Notes under the pieces: model-generated
Seen by the model: only the letters and a program-made list of their open reading frames with translations
The model's database searches: none
What the model was told of the DNA's origin: nothing
Shown: positions 31,442 to 42,240 of the stretch, one piece after another
How positions within the stretch are numbered: position 1 is the first letter of the stretch
Layout of the letters: each line of letters begins with the position of its first letter
Position numbers and translations under genes: made by a program
Assembly: GCA_050084985.1 (NCBI GenBank)
Contig: JBITNC010000001.1
Span: 169,508,001 to 169,572,000 of the forward strand
Reading direction: 5' to 3'
DNA length: 64,000 nucleotides
Source of the DNA: Nageia nagi
Taxonomy: Eukaryota; Pinophyta

Positions 31442-31930
31442 TGATGGAATTAGTTCTTCACTAATCTTCAAGGTCCAAGATTATAGAAAACTTAATCATT
31501 CAACATCTACAAGCTAATAACACCATTCACACAAGATAACACCAATATAAGTGGTTCCTCCCTCCTTGGGAGTACATCCACAACTAGATCTCAATTCTCA
31601 AACTATGCACCCTCTTACTACAATTCCTTTCTCTCCTACATAAACTAGTAGAGTAATCTTACTCAAAATCTAAGTAATATTACAAGAGGAGAGGCCCTCT
31701 ATTTATAACATGAGAGCACCTCCCTAATCTCCCTTTAACCCAAGGGTAAGGTTAGGGTTACAATAAATATATTACCTAACTGTAACCTACCAACTAACCA
31801 CATGGTAAGGTCAAAGTTTACATAATAAAGAATTCAATTAATCTCTTAAGGTATCTAAATATCCTTTAAGTGATTAATTGAATTTACAAGGAGTTTAGAT
31901 ATTCATAATATTTCATTACAAATTCTAACA
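31442..31930 (-). mobile_element. copia D 3' LTR
   Basis: Minus strand TGTTAGAATTTGTAATG to ...AATTCCATCA. A TTATAAATAGAGG sequence (TATA box candidate) lies at about 31697-31709 on the minus strand. Confidence 0.93.
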
Positions 31931-31940
31931 CTCCCCCTTA
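31931..31940 (-). other. copia D polypurine tract
   Basis: Minus strand TAAGGGGGAG abuts the LTR TG. Confidence 0.9.
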
Positions 31941-32685
31941 ATGCAATATTGGGATAGAGCATAGAAGAGAGAAGAGAGAGAGTAAGAGAGAATTCTCCTC
32001 CATAGAGATACAAGCGGAGATGAGAACATTTACATATTTGAGAATCTTTTTGAGAACTAGTTTGAGACTCACTACATTACCATTTGACAAAATGGTTTAC
32101 AATACAATCATTAACCATAATTGATTTCACTGTACATAGTAGTCGATCAACTTTAAGCTGACATGTGAGTCTCCATGAGCTTGCTTACACAAGGTGAGTA
32201 ACCTGCATTTCTGAAGAAGATCCTGCATGCTACAAGCAACTCATGAACAAAATCAGTTAGATGCATCATATATTCATTTTATTAATAAGAGAATCAAATA
32301 ATGTCATCTTTTAAATAATTGATCAATGGTGCACTATAAGTCATCACAGAGATGCCAAGCCATCACTCATAGTCACCTGTTGTATATAGACATGTGTTGA
32401 TTATTAATATAGCATAACATATAGACGACTGTACAATGCCTAAAGACACATACCAGATCTTCTCATATGAATAGTTGAACAATGAAACTGATTGATCAAT
32501 TATATGCTCAAAAAATTGTACAAGTTTCTCACGTAGAGCAAACTTACCACAGAGGTATAAAATGTACAAGAAGTTCCTCACACAGAGCGAACTTACCATG
32601 GAGGTATATCATAATCGACACTATATAACAACAACAACAAAAAAAGGGGCCTCTTAGAGGTGAAGTTGTCATCACTAACAAAAGT

Positions 32686-33355
32686 TCAAACTTTACTCCC
32701 CCTTGAGGGTAACTTCACCAACCTGAGAGAATCCCTAAGCTTGCTGAACTGAGCTTCAGGAAGGGGCTTGGTGAATAAATCAGCGGAGTTTACAGTAGAT
32801 GGACAATACTCCAAGTGTATGATGTCATCTAGAACCTTCTCCCTGATAAAATGGGCTTGTATTTCCACATGTTTGGTTCTCTGATGGAACACAAGATTCT
32901 TAGCCAAAGAGATAGCCGATTGATTGTCTGAAGAAATAAGAGATGGGCCATTTTGCTCATACCCAATTTTGTTTAGAAGATGCCTCAACCAAATAGCTTC
33001 TTGGGCGACAATAGACATGGCTCGATATTCAGCTTCGATGGTAGAAAGTCACAGTAGGTTGCTTCTTGGAAGCCCAAGAGATAGCACCTGAACCAATGCT
33101 GAACACATATGCAGAGGTTGATTTTCTATCATCTCTATCTCCCCCATAATCAGAATCTGAGAACCCAGAGAGAACAATCGAGGGCACTTTGGAATACTTA
33201 AGAGCAAGATCCTTTGTCCCTGCCACATACCTCAAGATTTGCTTAATAGCATTGAGGTGCTCAACATATGATTTTTGCATGAATCGTGCCATTAGATTCA
33301 CTGCAAAGGCAATATCAGGTCGAGAAATAGTCAGATACAAAAGACTACCGATCAA
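32686..33355 (-). pseudogene. copia D RT end and RNase H
   Basis: Two frames (33355-33029 and 33018-32686) give IGSLLYLTISRPDIAFAVNL, RDDRKSTSAYVFSIGSGAIS, WASKKQPTVT, then after a 1-base shift AQEAIWLRHLLNKIGYEQNG, DNQSAISLAKNLVFHQRTKH, HIEIQ-type VEIQAHFIRE and ADLFTKPL. These are all copia RNase H landmarks. A stop precedes IGSLL where the family has Gln. Confidence 0.93.
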
Positions 33356-33772
33356 TTACCTATAAGCTGTAGCATCAGCCAACTGAGAATCTAAGCTAAG
33401 AGATACAACGATTCTAGGAGAAATAGGTATTGCAGCATATCTACACTCCTCCATTCCAAACTTCTGCAAGATGTCTGATATATACTTAGATTGACTAAAA
33501 TAAGTATAATCTTTATGTTGGTATACTTGCATCCCAAGATAGTAATGCAATAGACCTAGATCAGTCATTTCAAATGTTGCCTTCAGTTTGGATATGCACT
33601 CTTGGATGATTTCAGTATTATTGCCAGTTATGAGAAGATCATCCACATAAAGGAGAATTAAGACCACGTCTTTTCCTTGATTGAGTACATATAGATCTGA
33701 GTCAGAGAAGCACTTGGAAAAACCAATATCTGTAAAGAATCCTGAAATTTTCTTGTACCATGCTCTAGGTGC
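33356..33772 (-). pseudogene. copia D reverse transcriptase, YVDD half
   Basis: LILLYVDDLLITGN gives the catalytic YVDD; LHYYLGMQVYQHKDYTYFSQ and KYISDILQKFGM follow. Upstream on the minus strand APRAWYKKISGFF follows a TAA at the position of Gln in the LYGLKQAPRAW motif (33773). Confidence 0.92.
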
Positions 33773-34380
33773 TTACTTAAGTCCATACAAAGACTTCTTT
33801 AGCTTGCACACAAAAGACTCTTTACCTTCTGGAATAAATCCTTCTGGTTGATTCATGTAGATTTCTACATCCAAGTCACCATTGAGAAATGCACTCTTGA
33901 CATCAAGTTGAAAAACTTTCCATCTTTGAGCTACAGAAAGAGCAAGGATTATCCTGACAGTAGGCATCTTGGCCACAGGAGCAAAGGTTTCCTCATAATC
34001 AATACCATATTTCTGAGCGAATCCTTTGGCCACTAACCTTGCTTTGTATTTTTCAATTTCTCCATCAGAATTGTACTTGACCTTGTATATCCATTTATTT
34101 CCAATCACATTTTCTCATTGGGATAAGGAACCAAATACAAAGTTTCATTTTTCATGAGCACCTCATACTCAACTTTCATAGCTTCCATCCAACACTCTTG
34201 CTTGGAAGCTTCTTTGAAGGTTGATGGCTCATTCGTATTATCAAGTTTGGCAAATAAAGATTTATTCAAGGTCATACTCCTTGTAATTCTCTGAGCTGGA
34301 GAATTTTGCTCTTGTGGTGACTTCCCTACATTATCATCCAACCAGTTAGGTGCAGGCAAAGAATCATCTGAATCAGACAC
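33773..34380 (-). pseudogene. copia D reverse transcriptase, N-terminal half
   Basis: [60 protein letters not shown] and KKSLYGLK, plus the preceding region ITRSMTLNKSLFAKLD and STFKEASKQECWMEAMKVEY. A one-base shift at about 34105 separates the two frames. Together with 33356-33772 this is a nearly complete RT. Confidence 0.93.
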
Positions 34381-35042
34381 CTCAGCATGAGAAGTCGTAT
34401 CCTAGGAAGTTCATTGAACTTGACATCCCTAGAAATAAAGACTATTTTATAAGATGAAGAGTAGAGCTTGCAACCTCTATGCTGATTATCATACCCCACA
34501 AAGATGCATTTTTCTGATCTTTTATCCAACTTCTTTCTTTTCTCTAAGGTAATGAAGGTAAATGCATCACAACCGAAGACCCTAAAGTGTGAGATGTTAG
34601 GTTTCTTTCTTGTCCATGCTTCATACAGAGTTTTACCTTCAATTGCTTTAGTAGGACACCTATTTAAGGTGTGAATAGCAGTGTGAATAGCTTCACCCCA
34701 TAAGAAACTAGGAAGGTTACCCAAGATGCACCTTGCCATTTCCATAATGGTTCGATTCTTCCTTTCAGTAACTCCATTTTGTTGAGGGGTGTAAGGGATT
34801 ATGAATTATCGCTTGATCTCATGTTTAACACAATAGTTGTTAAACTCATTGCTATTATACTCACCCCTATTATCAGATCTCAGCATCTTGATCTTAAAAT
34901 CAGTTTGATTTTGAACAAGAGCCTTGAAGTCTTTAAACCTGTCAAAAGTTTGATCCTTGTGCTCAAGTAGATAACCAAATGTCATCCTGCTGAAGTCATC
35001 AATGAAGGTCAGAACATAAGAAGCTCCCCCTAAAGACTTAGT
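34381..35042 (-). pseudogene. copia D integrase
   Basis: Minus strand: a stop where copia E has Gln (GPF*TKS), then YVLTFIDDFSRMTFGYLLEH, the KIKMLRSDNRGEYNSNEF part with the second catalytic Asp, PYTPQQNGVTERKNRTI with the Glu, and FLWGEAIHTAIHTLNRCPTK, FGCDAFTFI, FVGYDNQHRG, FISRDVKFNE. A stop before FIIPYTPQQ and a frameshift near 34400 break it. Confidence 0.9.
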
Positions 35043-35423
35043 CTAAAATGGACCCATCAAATCTGAATGCACAAGCTGAAGAGGACGAGTAGCCCGAGTT
35101 GCCTTATCTTTTTCAAACTTTTGCCTATTCATCTTTCCTAGAATGCACCTTTCACAGAGACCAATTGTGGCTGAAATATTAGGTAAACCTTCCACAAGTT
35201 CTTGATTTTTCATATCTTGAATACTTTTGTGGTTAAGGTGCCCTAATTGTTGATGCCAAAGATTACCCTTTGAACAAACATTTGCAGCAAGACACATTTT
35301 TAAAGGAACTTGATCCACAATATAAAGGTCATCCTTTACTGATCCTTTCATCAAGGTGGCAAGTCCTTTCTTAACACACCAAAAGTGTGAGGTAAACTCA
35401 AATGAGTATCCTTTCCTTGTAAT
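35043..35423 (-). pseudogene. copia D pre-integrase (GAG_pre-integrs) region
   Basis: LWHQQLGHLNHKSIQDMKNQ and LCERCILGKMNRQKFEKDKA give the H-H-C-C zinc finger of copia integrase, then LQLVHSDLMGPF. A TAA at 35424-35426 separates it from protease. Confidence 0.9.
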
Positions 35424-36624
35424 CTAAATTACGGAGATAAGATTCATCTTTAGTTTAGGCACATAAAAGATATTATCAAGAACCTTTCCATGAATCTTCA
35501 CACTCCCTATTCCTTGAACATCAAGGACTGAATTATCACCTATCACAACTGCATCCTTCTTGTACTTATGAAAGTTTTCAAACTTATCCTTTTCATAACA
35601 CATGTGATTAGTGCATCCTGAATCAACAATCCAATCATTTGAAATAGTTTGAGTCACTGAGTAGTAGGCAATAGTAGCAGTATGCTTGTTCTTCTTTTTA
35701 TTATTGAAATTTTTCACATTTACATTTCCCTTACCTTTTTCAGCAAATTTTTTTTTACGATAATCATACTCTTTATGACCAAAGGTGCCACAAAAGTTAC
35801 AATTTCTATCAAACTTTTCCTTAGGTTTTGGATTGCTTGATCCAGCTTTGTCATTCCTTTGCTTGAAGTTGCCATTATTGTTGCCCTTTTTCTTATGCTT
35901 CCTGAAGGTAGATGAGGATTTGTTATCTTTGGATTTATAATGATTGAACTTCTTCTTGAAAGGAGTTTTGGTTGCTCCTAGAGCAATGTGATTATCCTTT
36001 GGAGAAAAGTTTAACATTTTCTTATTCAAAGTTTTCTCATGCTTCAGAAGGAGTCTAGAAAGGTTATCAAGAGAGATGACATCTTCTTCATCATCGAGCC
36101 TAGTTTCCATAACCGTGACAAAGTTATTAAACTTTGTAAAAAGGCTTTGAAGAATGATGAAGACCATGAACTCATCATTGATCCAGTTGCACCCACAGCC
36201 AACCAGTTATGTCCTAAGGTCAATGATTTTGTTCAAGTAAATAGAAGCACTTTCATCTTCACCTTGACGATATTGCAACAACTTTTGTAAAATAGTGAAC
36301 CTCCTTGAAAATTTTGACCCAAAGGTAAATTTTCTTCAGCCTATCCCAAGCTTCCTTTGCTGATGTTGAAGAAGAGATCCTGAGAAGTATGTCATCTGAA
36401 ATTGCACGATAAATCATTGAAGTTGCTAACTCATTCTTTGAGTTGTAGATTTCAAGAGCCTTCTCATCTATAGGAGCGACCAAGTCTTCATTAACTGTCT
36501 GCCACAGCTTCCTTGCTTGTAACTCAGCTTTCATACGAGGTTCCCATATGCCGAAGTTGGAACCGTCGAGTATATGCTTGGGTATGAAGGTTTCAACCAT
36601 TGCTACACAAAAGTAAATAAGCAA
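35424..36624 (-). pseudogene. copia D Gag and protease (broken)
   Basis: ATG-proximal part MVETFIPKHILDGSNFGIWE begins near 36600. A UBN2 Gag follows; a frameshift near 36318 and a TAA near 36207 break it before MVFIILQSLFTKFN. The zinc knuckle CNFCGTFGHKEYDY has Tyr in place of the last Cys. Protease shows DWIVDSGCTNHMC with D-S-G. Gag would form the particle and protease would mature it; neither could be made intact here. Confidence 0.9.
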
Positions 36625-38128
36625 GAAGAATGAATAAATTTCTACAATTTACCATATATACAAATCAAATATTGATAAGTAAACATGTCTCACATGTGCA
36701 AACTTATAAACCAAGATCCGTAGAAGGATAAAGTTGAAGTTGTTTTTTTGTATAGAATTAGGCCTTCACTTGGATGCCCGCAAAGTGGAGCCCAAGTACT
36801 ACCATTCCTCAACCAGTTCACCTTGGTCAGTAATATACTCTCTCAAGGAGAAGTACCAACTATTTTCCAAGGATCCGACATATGTTGGAGCGACCATTTT
36901 AATTATCTTGTTTAAGGTTTTCAAGTTTTCCTCCTAGGTTATCAGGATAATCCCTGAATGGACGTGCGGACATGTGGTATCACTACACACATGCCTGTCC
37001 ACCTAATAGAGTTATGTCCAATCCAACAGAGGTCTTAGGGGCAATTAAGACGGATTTACCACCACTTGATTCTTCGGACTAAAAGGGCTCCAGTCTACCC
37101 TGTCCTCCCCTTGTGGCTCCCTAAACAAGTCATGTTGTGGAAAAGTACATGCGGATGTGTTCATTTTAGGGGTTACTTTCAATATTTTGCATTTTGCAAG
37201 TATAAAGCAATTATGCAAAAATATAAAGTAATGTATTAAAAATACATCATCCACAAGAACTTGAAATATAAGAGTCCAATGGGTTTTGTACTAACCCCTA
37301 AAGGATATTTTTACATTTTGCATACTTGCTCAAGTTCATAAATTCATTCAACACTTTAATGAATTTAAAAAAAGGCTAAGTCCTACTTAGCATTAATCTA
37401 TTCATTAATTTTTTTAAAAAATTGCATAAGTTCTATACTTAGCATGAATTCATTTTTAAATGTTCTAAGTCCTACTCATGACTAGTAAAAAGAAATGCCA
37501 TAAATCACTTAGCAAAGAATGCCTAGGGTTTATTCATAACTTAACATTTAATGAATAAGTTCATTCATAATTGGCATAAATCATGAATTCATAGACAATG
37601 CTTAAGTCCTACTTTAGCATTAGTTTAAGCATTTAGAGAATTAAAAAATGCATAAGTTAAGCATTAACAAACTTGACATTTAATAACTTAAAAAAGGCAC
37701 TAAATTCTCCCCCTTCTTACTTAAAAAAGGCACTATAAGCATTTAATTTGAACTTAAAGAAAGCAAATTTTAGAAATACTTGATCATGTAGCTCCAAAAA
37801 ATTCTCTTTTAGGTAAGAAAAATATCATGCTCATAAAACTTATGGAGAAAAGAGACTTTAATTTTTGGACAACCACATCTTGTAAGAGGTAAGGTGTGTA
37901 CCTATCAAAACTTTATGAGGATTGACTATCATGCTCAACAAAATTAAATTAGCCTCCTTTTTGGAAAAAAAACTTCTACCCAACAAGGTTTGACTTCAAA
38001 TAATTAATGCTTCTTACCAAAAAATTAAAGCGTTAGAGAGACTTTGCAAAGAATACAAAAAATTTTCAACTCAAAAATTAATGCATTATCTCTCATCCAA
38101 CAAGAAGTTGTTGAAAAGTTTGTTGTTT
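36625..38128 (-). other. copia D leader, gag-proximal part
   Basis: About 1.5 kb between gag and the captured block. AT-rich, with scattered TAAGTCCTACTTAGCATTA-like repeats (about 37375-37690). No coding domain recognised. Confidence 0.5.
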
Positions 38129-38452
38129 TTAATGAAGAGAGGTAAAAAAAATGTTGATAAACATGTGGACACTGCCAAGGGCGCAGTCGACGAGGGAGGA
38201 GGGAGAAGGCGCAGCCCAGGTGCGCGAAGTTACAAGCTCTAAAGAGCAGTTCTCTGCTTCGAAGTCATCTGGCATTTTCGAAAGGAGCTGGCTGAGACAC
38301 ATGTGGAGGGGGATGACTGTGGTGAGGTGCATCAGCTCTTCTCTCTCTTTTCGAGGAAGGATCTCGGGCCTAATTGCAGATTCTACGGTGGAACTACTCT
38401 CACCCAAGTTATCTGGCATTCCCACTAGCTGTTGTCTGCCAATGGGAGCCAT
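38129..38452 (-). CDS. unknown 107-residue ORF in the copia D leader
   Basis: ATG at 38452, stop at 38129-38131. The translation starts MAPIGRQQLVGMPDNLGESS and is not a copia protein. The region is clearly richer in G+C than the surrounding leader, as for 38781-39068. The ORF is in the sense of copia D and divergent to the EG45 exon, with about 330 bp between them. It looks like a captured first exon or a short gene of the plant; I do not recognise the family. Low confidence that it is expressed. Confidence 0.4.
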   Translation of the reverse strand: MAPIGRQQLVGMPDNLGESSSTVESAIRPEILPRKEREELMHLTTVIPLHMCLSQLLSKMPDDFEAENCSLELVTSRTWAAPSPSSLVDCALGSVHMFINIFFTSLH

Positions 38453-38780
38453 GTTAGGATCCGATGGAGCAGTTGGTTGGTTACAAAACAAATTAGCACC
38501 TCATCGAGATCTCAAACATCAGTTATCCAACGGGACCTACAACCACCGTCTCCCTATCTTTCTAAATAAAAGGATGCGTGGAGGCATCGGGATGTTGAAA
38601 TAGGAATAATTTATAGACGTGAAGATCTGTTTTGAGAATGTAAGATTTACATGGTCGGATCTTTGGAAAAAAAGAGATTAGATGTTATTGTTTGTGCAAA
38701 TTCGGCTATTTTAGGAAATTTTCACGAGCGTGTAGTGGCTTGAAAGGCCAGGAGGAGAATATTGGTTTTCAGCATTGCAG

Positions 38781-39068
38781 TGTTATGGGAACGATGAGAA
38801 GCAATTTCCTGCAGGGGATCTATTTGCAAAAGCAAGCGATGCCATTTGGGATAATGGTGCAGCTTGCGGGAGGAAATACAGCGTGAGATGCCTGAGTGGA
38901 ATCGATAATGAAATGAATCCATGCCTCAACAACACGGATTCCATCGTTGTCAAGATTGTCGACTATTGCTCTTCAGAATGCAATGCAACTATGCAATTAT
39001 CGGTAAATGCTTTCAGGGATATAGCTACTTCCTCCACAGACGTCATCAACATAGAATATCATCAGTAA
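38781..39068 (+). CDS. EG45-like / plant natriuretic peptide exon captured in copia D
   Basis: After a splice acceptor (CATTGCAG) the frame reads CYGNDEKQFPAGDLFAKASD, AIWDNGAACGRKYSVRCLSG, then VKIVDYCSSEC and NIEYHQ with TAA at 39066-39068. This is the second exon of an EG45-domain / plant natriuretic peptide protein (expansin domain-1-like, double-psi beta barrel, secreted, apoplastic). The DNGAACG and C...V.VKIVD.C motifs and six cysteines fit. The first exon with signal peptide is not seen. It has no frameshift or stop. It lies antisense to the copia and inside its target duplications, so the retained acceptor argues for capture at DNA level or from an antisense transcript. Confidence 0.85.
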   Translation, partial: CYGNDEKQFPAGDLFAKASDAIWDNGAACGRKYSVRCLSGIDNEMNPCLNNTDSIVVKIVDYCSSECNATMQLSVNAFRDIATSSTDVINIEYHQ

Positions 39069-39673
39069 GATATATTGAATTTCATGGTATATTGAGTCAA
39101 CATATAATGTTCCAATCCTCATCAATTTTCAATTTTGTTGAATCTGGGCTGTTTGTTTTCAATGTAGAGTCTGAATAAAGGATTTCAATTTAGATCCAAA
39201 CCAATACTAATTTTAATATTATATTCCTCTTTTTAAAAAATTATATATATATAAATATATATAAAGTTGCAAATAAAATTAAAAAAATTGAAATTTCTCC
39301 CTCTCACAAAAGAAATTACCCATTTTTATTAACAAAAAAGGTTAAAAAAAAAATTATCTTCTCCATAAGATAGAAAAAAAATTCCTTAATTTTTGTATAC
39401 TATCCTCTTAAATAATGAGCAAATAAGCAATTTGCAAAAAAAATTCACAAAAGAGGTTAGTATCAAAAATTGTTAATCATATTTAGCTCAACAATAGTCA
39501 ACATATAGCATACAATATGTTAGTAGTAAAATATAATTATTCAATAATTAACCAAGAAGGTAAAAAAATGTATACCTTCTATTATGTTTTACCTCAACAA
39601 TGTAAGAAGATGAGAAATGGAGACCTTCAAATTGAAGAAGTTTCAAAGAATGTTGAAGGAGCTTACACACCAA
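39069..39673 (-). other. copia D leader, LTR-proximal part
   Basis: Very AT-rich, with runs such as TATATATATAAATATATATA near 39243. No coding content. Confidence 0.5.
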
Positions 39674-39685
39674 GCTCTAATATCA
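39674..39685 (-). promoter_or_regulatory. copia D primer binding site
   Basis: Minus strand TGATATTAGAGC matches TGGTATCAGAGC at 10 of 12 positions, two bases from the LTR. Confidence 0.8.
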
Positions 39686-39687
39686 AT

Positions 39688-40176
39688 TGATGGAATTAGT
39701 TCTTCACTAATCCTCAAGGTCCAAGATTATAAGAAACTTAATCATTCAACATCTACAAGCTAATAACACCATTCACACAAGATAACACCAATATAAGTGG
39801 TTCCTCCCTCCTTGGGAGTACATCCACAACTAGATCTCAATTCTCAAACTATGCACCCTCTTACTACAATTCCTTTCTCTCCTACACAAACTAGTAGAGT
39901 AATCTTACTCAAAATCTAAGTAATATTACAAGAGGAGAGGCCCTCTATTTATAGCATGAGAGCACCTCCCTAACCTCCCTTTAACCCAAGGGTAAGGTTA
40001 GGGTTACAATAAATATATTACCTAACTTTAACCTACCAACTAACCACATGGTAAGGTCAAAGTTTACATAATAAAGAATTCAATTAATCTCTTAAGGTAT
40101 CTAAATATCTTTTAAGTGATTAATTGAATTTACAAGGAGTTTAGATATTCACAATATTTCATTACAAATTCTAACA
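39688..40176 (-). mobile_element. copia D 5' LTR
   Basis: Same length as the 3' LTR; 9 mismatches by eye, 8 of them transitions, and no indel. TATA candidate at about 39943-39954 on the minus strand. Followed by CTCAC at 40177-40181. Confidence 0.93.
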
Positions 40177-40258
40177 CTCACTCCACATGAATGCTCCTTT
40201 CTTTGTCAAATCTATCAATGGAGTTATCAATTTGGAAAATCCTTGATTAATTTGAACA
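40177..40258 (-). pseudogene. gypsy B reverse transcriptase, last part
   Basis: Minus strand gives INQGFSKLITPLIDLTKKGA and FMWSE, the gypsy RT thumb/connection that leads in frame into EAQKVFEK across the copia D insertion. To the right the match ends at about 40258; the rest of gypsy B (RT core, protease, gag, 5' LTR) is missing and copia E sequence begins. Confidence 0.8.
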
Positions 40259-40365
40259 AATTCAACATGCATGGTTGATTTGAACATACTCAACATGGTT
40301 GATTCATGTGATTTACAATTTTAACATGCTTACATTAGTTAACACTTTCACCTCTTTGGTAACAA

Positions 40366-41090
40366 ATGGGAGACTTCTTTACACCCAAGCACATCCTAGA
40401 GGATTCCAACTATGGTATTTGGGAACCTAAGATGAACGAAGATATCCAAGCACGAAAACTGTAACAAACGGTAAATGAAAACCAAGTTGCTCCAATAGAT
40501 GAGAAGGCACTTGAGGTTTACAACATAAAGAATGAGCTAGCAACCTCTATGATATTTTGTGCAGTTTCAGATGAAGTCCTTTGCATGATTTCTTCTTCGA
40601 ATTTTGTAAAAGAATGTTAGGATAGGTTGAAGAAAATCTACCTTGGCTCCAAATTCTCCAGGAGGTTCACCATTCTTAAAAATTATTGCAATCATGTCAA
40701 GAGGAAAATGGAAGTGTTGCAATATACTTGAACGAGATCATTGATCTTAGGATCCAACTTGTGGGGTGTGGCTGCAATTGGATCAACGATGAGTTTATGG
40801 TGTTTATCATCCTTCAAAGTCTCTCTTGTAAATTCAATTACTCAGTGATAATTATTGAGATAAGGCTCGATGATGAAGAAGTGTACTCCTTGGAAAATCT
40901 TTCAATGCTTCGACTGAAACAAGAGGAAACTCTTAAGAAAAAGTTGTTAGTCTCCACTCCAAAGGAGCATCCTATGGCACTTAGACCAATAAAGACTCAC
41001 TTAAAAAAGAAATTCCACAATCAAAAGAAATCTTTCCATGCTATGAAAAAGGACTTCAAGAAAGGTGGAAATAAATAGCAGAATGGCCAC
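40366..41090 (+). pseudogene. copia E gag
   Basis: ATG at about 40367 starts MGDFFTPKHILEDSNYGIWE; stops interrupt at several sites. The 40686-41078 frame covers IYLNEIIDLRIQLVGCGCNW and a Lys-rich end before the knuckle CNLCGIYGHKESD at about 41130-41170. Confidence 0.8.
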
Positions 41091-42240
41091 AACAAGTTTG
41101 GCAAATCCAAAGCCAAATTTGATGGCAATTGTAATTTATGTGGCATCTATGGTCACAAGGAATCCGATTGTTATAAGAAAAAGAAAGAACAAGGTGGCAA
41201 ATGATCTATAAAAAATCAAACAAATTTAAAGGTAAGAAGAAGACTAATAAATTTGTTTTTATTTGTGGTCTTTACTCCAAGTCTCACACTTTCTTAAATG
41301 ATTGAATTGTTGACTTTGGGTGCACGAATCACATATGTTTTGAAAAGGTTAAGTTTAAAATTTTTCATAAGTATAAAAACGATGCAGTTGTGATAGGTGA
41401 TAATTCAATCCTTGAAGTACAAGTTATTGAGAGTGTGTTGATACATGGTAAGGTTCTTGAAAATGTGCTCTATGTGCCTCAATTCAGTATGAACCTTCTT
41501 TCCGTAATTTAAGTTGTAAAGAAAGAATAATGATTCAAGTTCAACTCACACTCCTAGTGGACTTACCACTTTGGTGAAAGGATTAGTGAAAGATGATCTC
41601 TACAGTACGGATCAAGTACTAACAAAGATGTGCCTTGCTACGAATGTTTGCTCTAGGGCAATCTTTGGCACCATCGATTAGGACACCTTAACTACAAGAG
41701 AATTCAAGTTATGAAAAATTAAAAACTTATGCAAGGTTTCACATAGATATTACCCACAATTGGTCTTTATGAGAAGTGCATCTTAGGGAAGATGAATAGG
41801 CAAAATTTTGAGAAAGACAAGGCAACAAAGGAAACACAACCTCTTCAGCTTATGCATTCAGATTTGATGGGACCATTTCAGACTAAGTCTCTAAGGGGAC
41901 CATCTTATGTCTTGACCTTCATCAACGACTTCAAAAGGATGATATTTGGTTATCTACTCGAGCACAAGGATAAAACCTTTAATAGGTTCAAAGATTTCAA
42001 AGCCTTGGTTGAAAATTAGTTTGATATCAAAATCAAGATGTTGAGATCTAATAATGGAGGTGAGTATAATAACAAGGAGTTCAATGATTTTTGTGCCAAA
42101 TACGAGATCAAGAGGCAGTTCATGATTCCTTACATCCCTCAGCAAAATGGTTTTGTTGAAAGAAATAATAGAACCATTTAAGAAATGATTAGGTGCATGT
42201 TGTCAAATCTTTCTAGTTTTTTATGAGGTGAAGTTGTGAA
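41091..42240 (+). pseudogene. copia E protease and integrase
   Basis: A decayed VDFGCTNHICF protease motif (D-F-G for D-S-G) near 41310-41340; zinc finger remains with KCILGKMNRQNFEKDKATKE; then LMHSDLMGPFQTKSL, LTFINDFKRMIFGYL and YIPQQNGFVERNNRTI. This copy retains the Gln after GPF that is a stop in copia D. Confidence 0.82.

Larger units (their letters stand above)
31442..40176 (-). mobile_element. copia D: Ty1/copia with captured sequence, nested in gypsy B
   Basis: 8735 bp, minus strand. LTRs of 489 bp (31442-31930 and 39688-40176), CTCAC target duplication at 31437-31441 and 40177-40181, polypurine tract and primer site present. The gypsy B frame reads straight across the empty site (GAFMWSE | EAQKVFEK). 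Coding order from right to left is gag, protease, integrase, RT, RNase H, with several frameshifts and stops. The leader between primer site and gag is about 3 kb, far longer than a copia leader, and holds plant gene fragments. The LTRs differ at 9 of 489 sites by my count, so the insertion is fairly recent. Confidence 0.95.

Noticed and set aside
38129-39068. Host gene locus merely interrupted by copia D
   Set aside because: The fragments are inside the LTR pair and target duplications, and the empty site is gypsy B RT-RNase H coding sequence, so they are not the insertion target.
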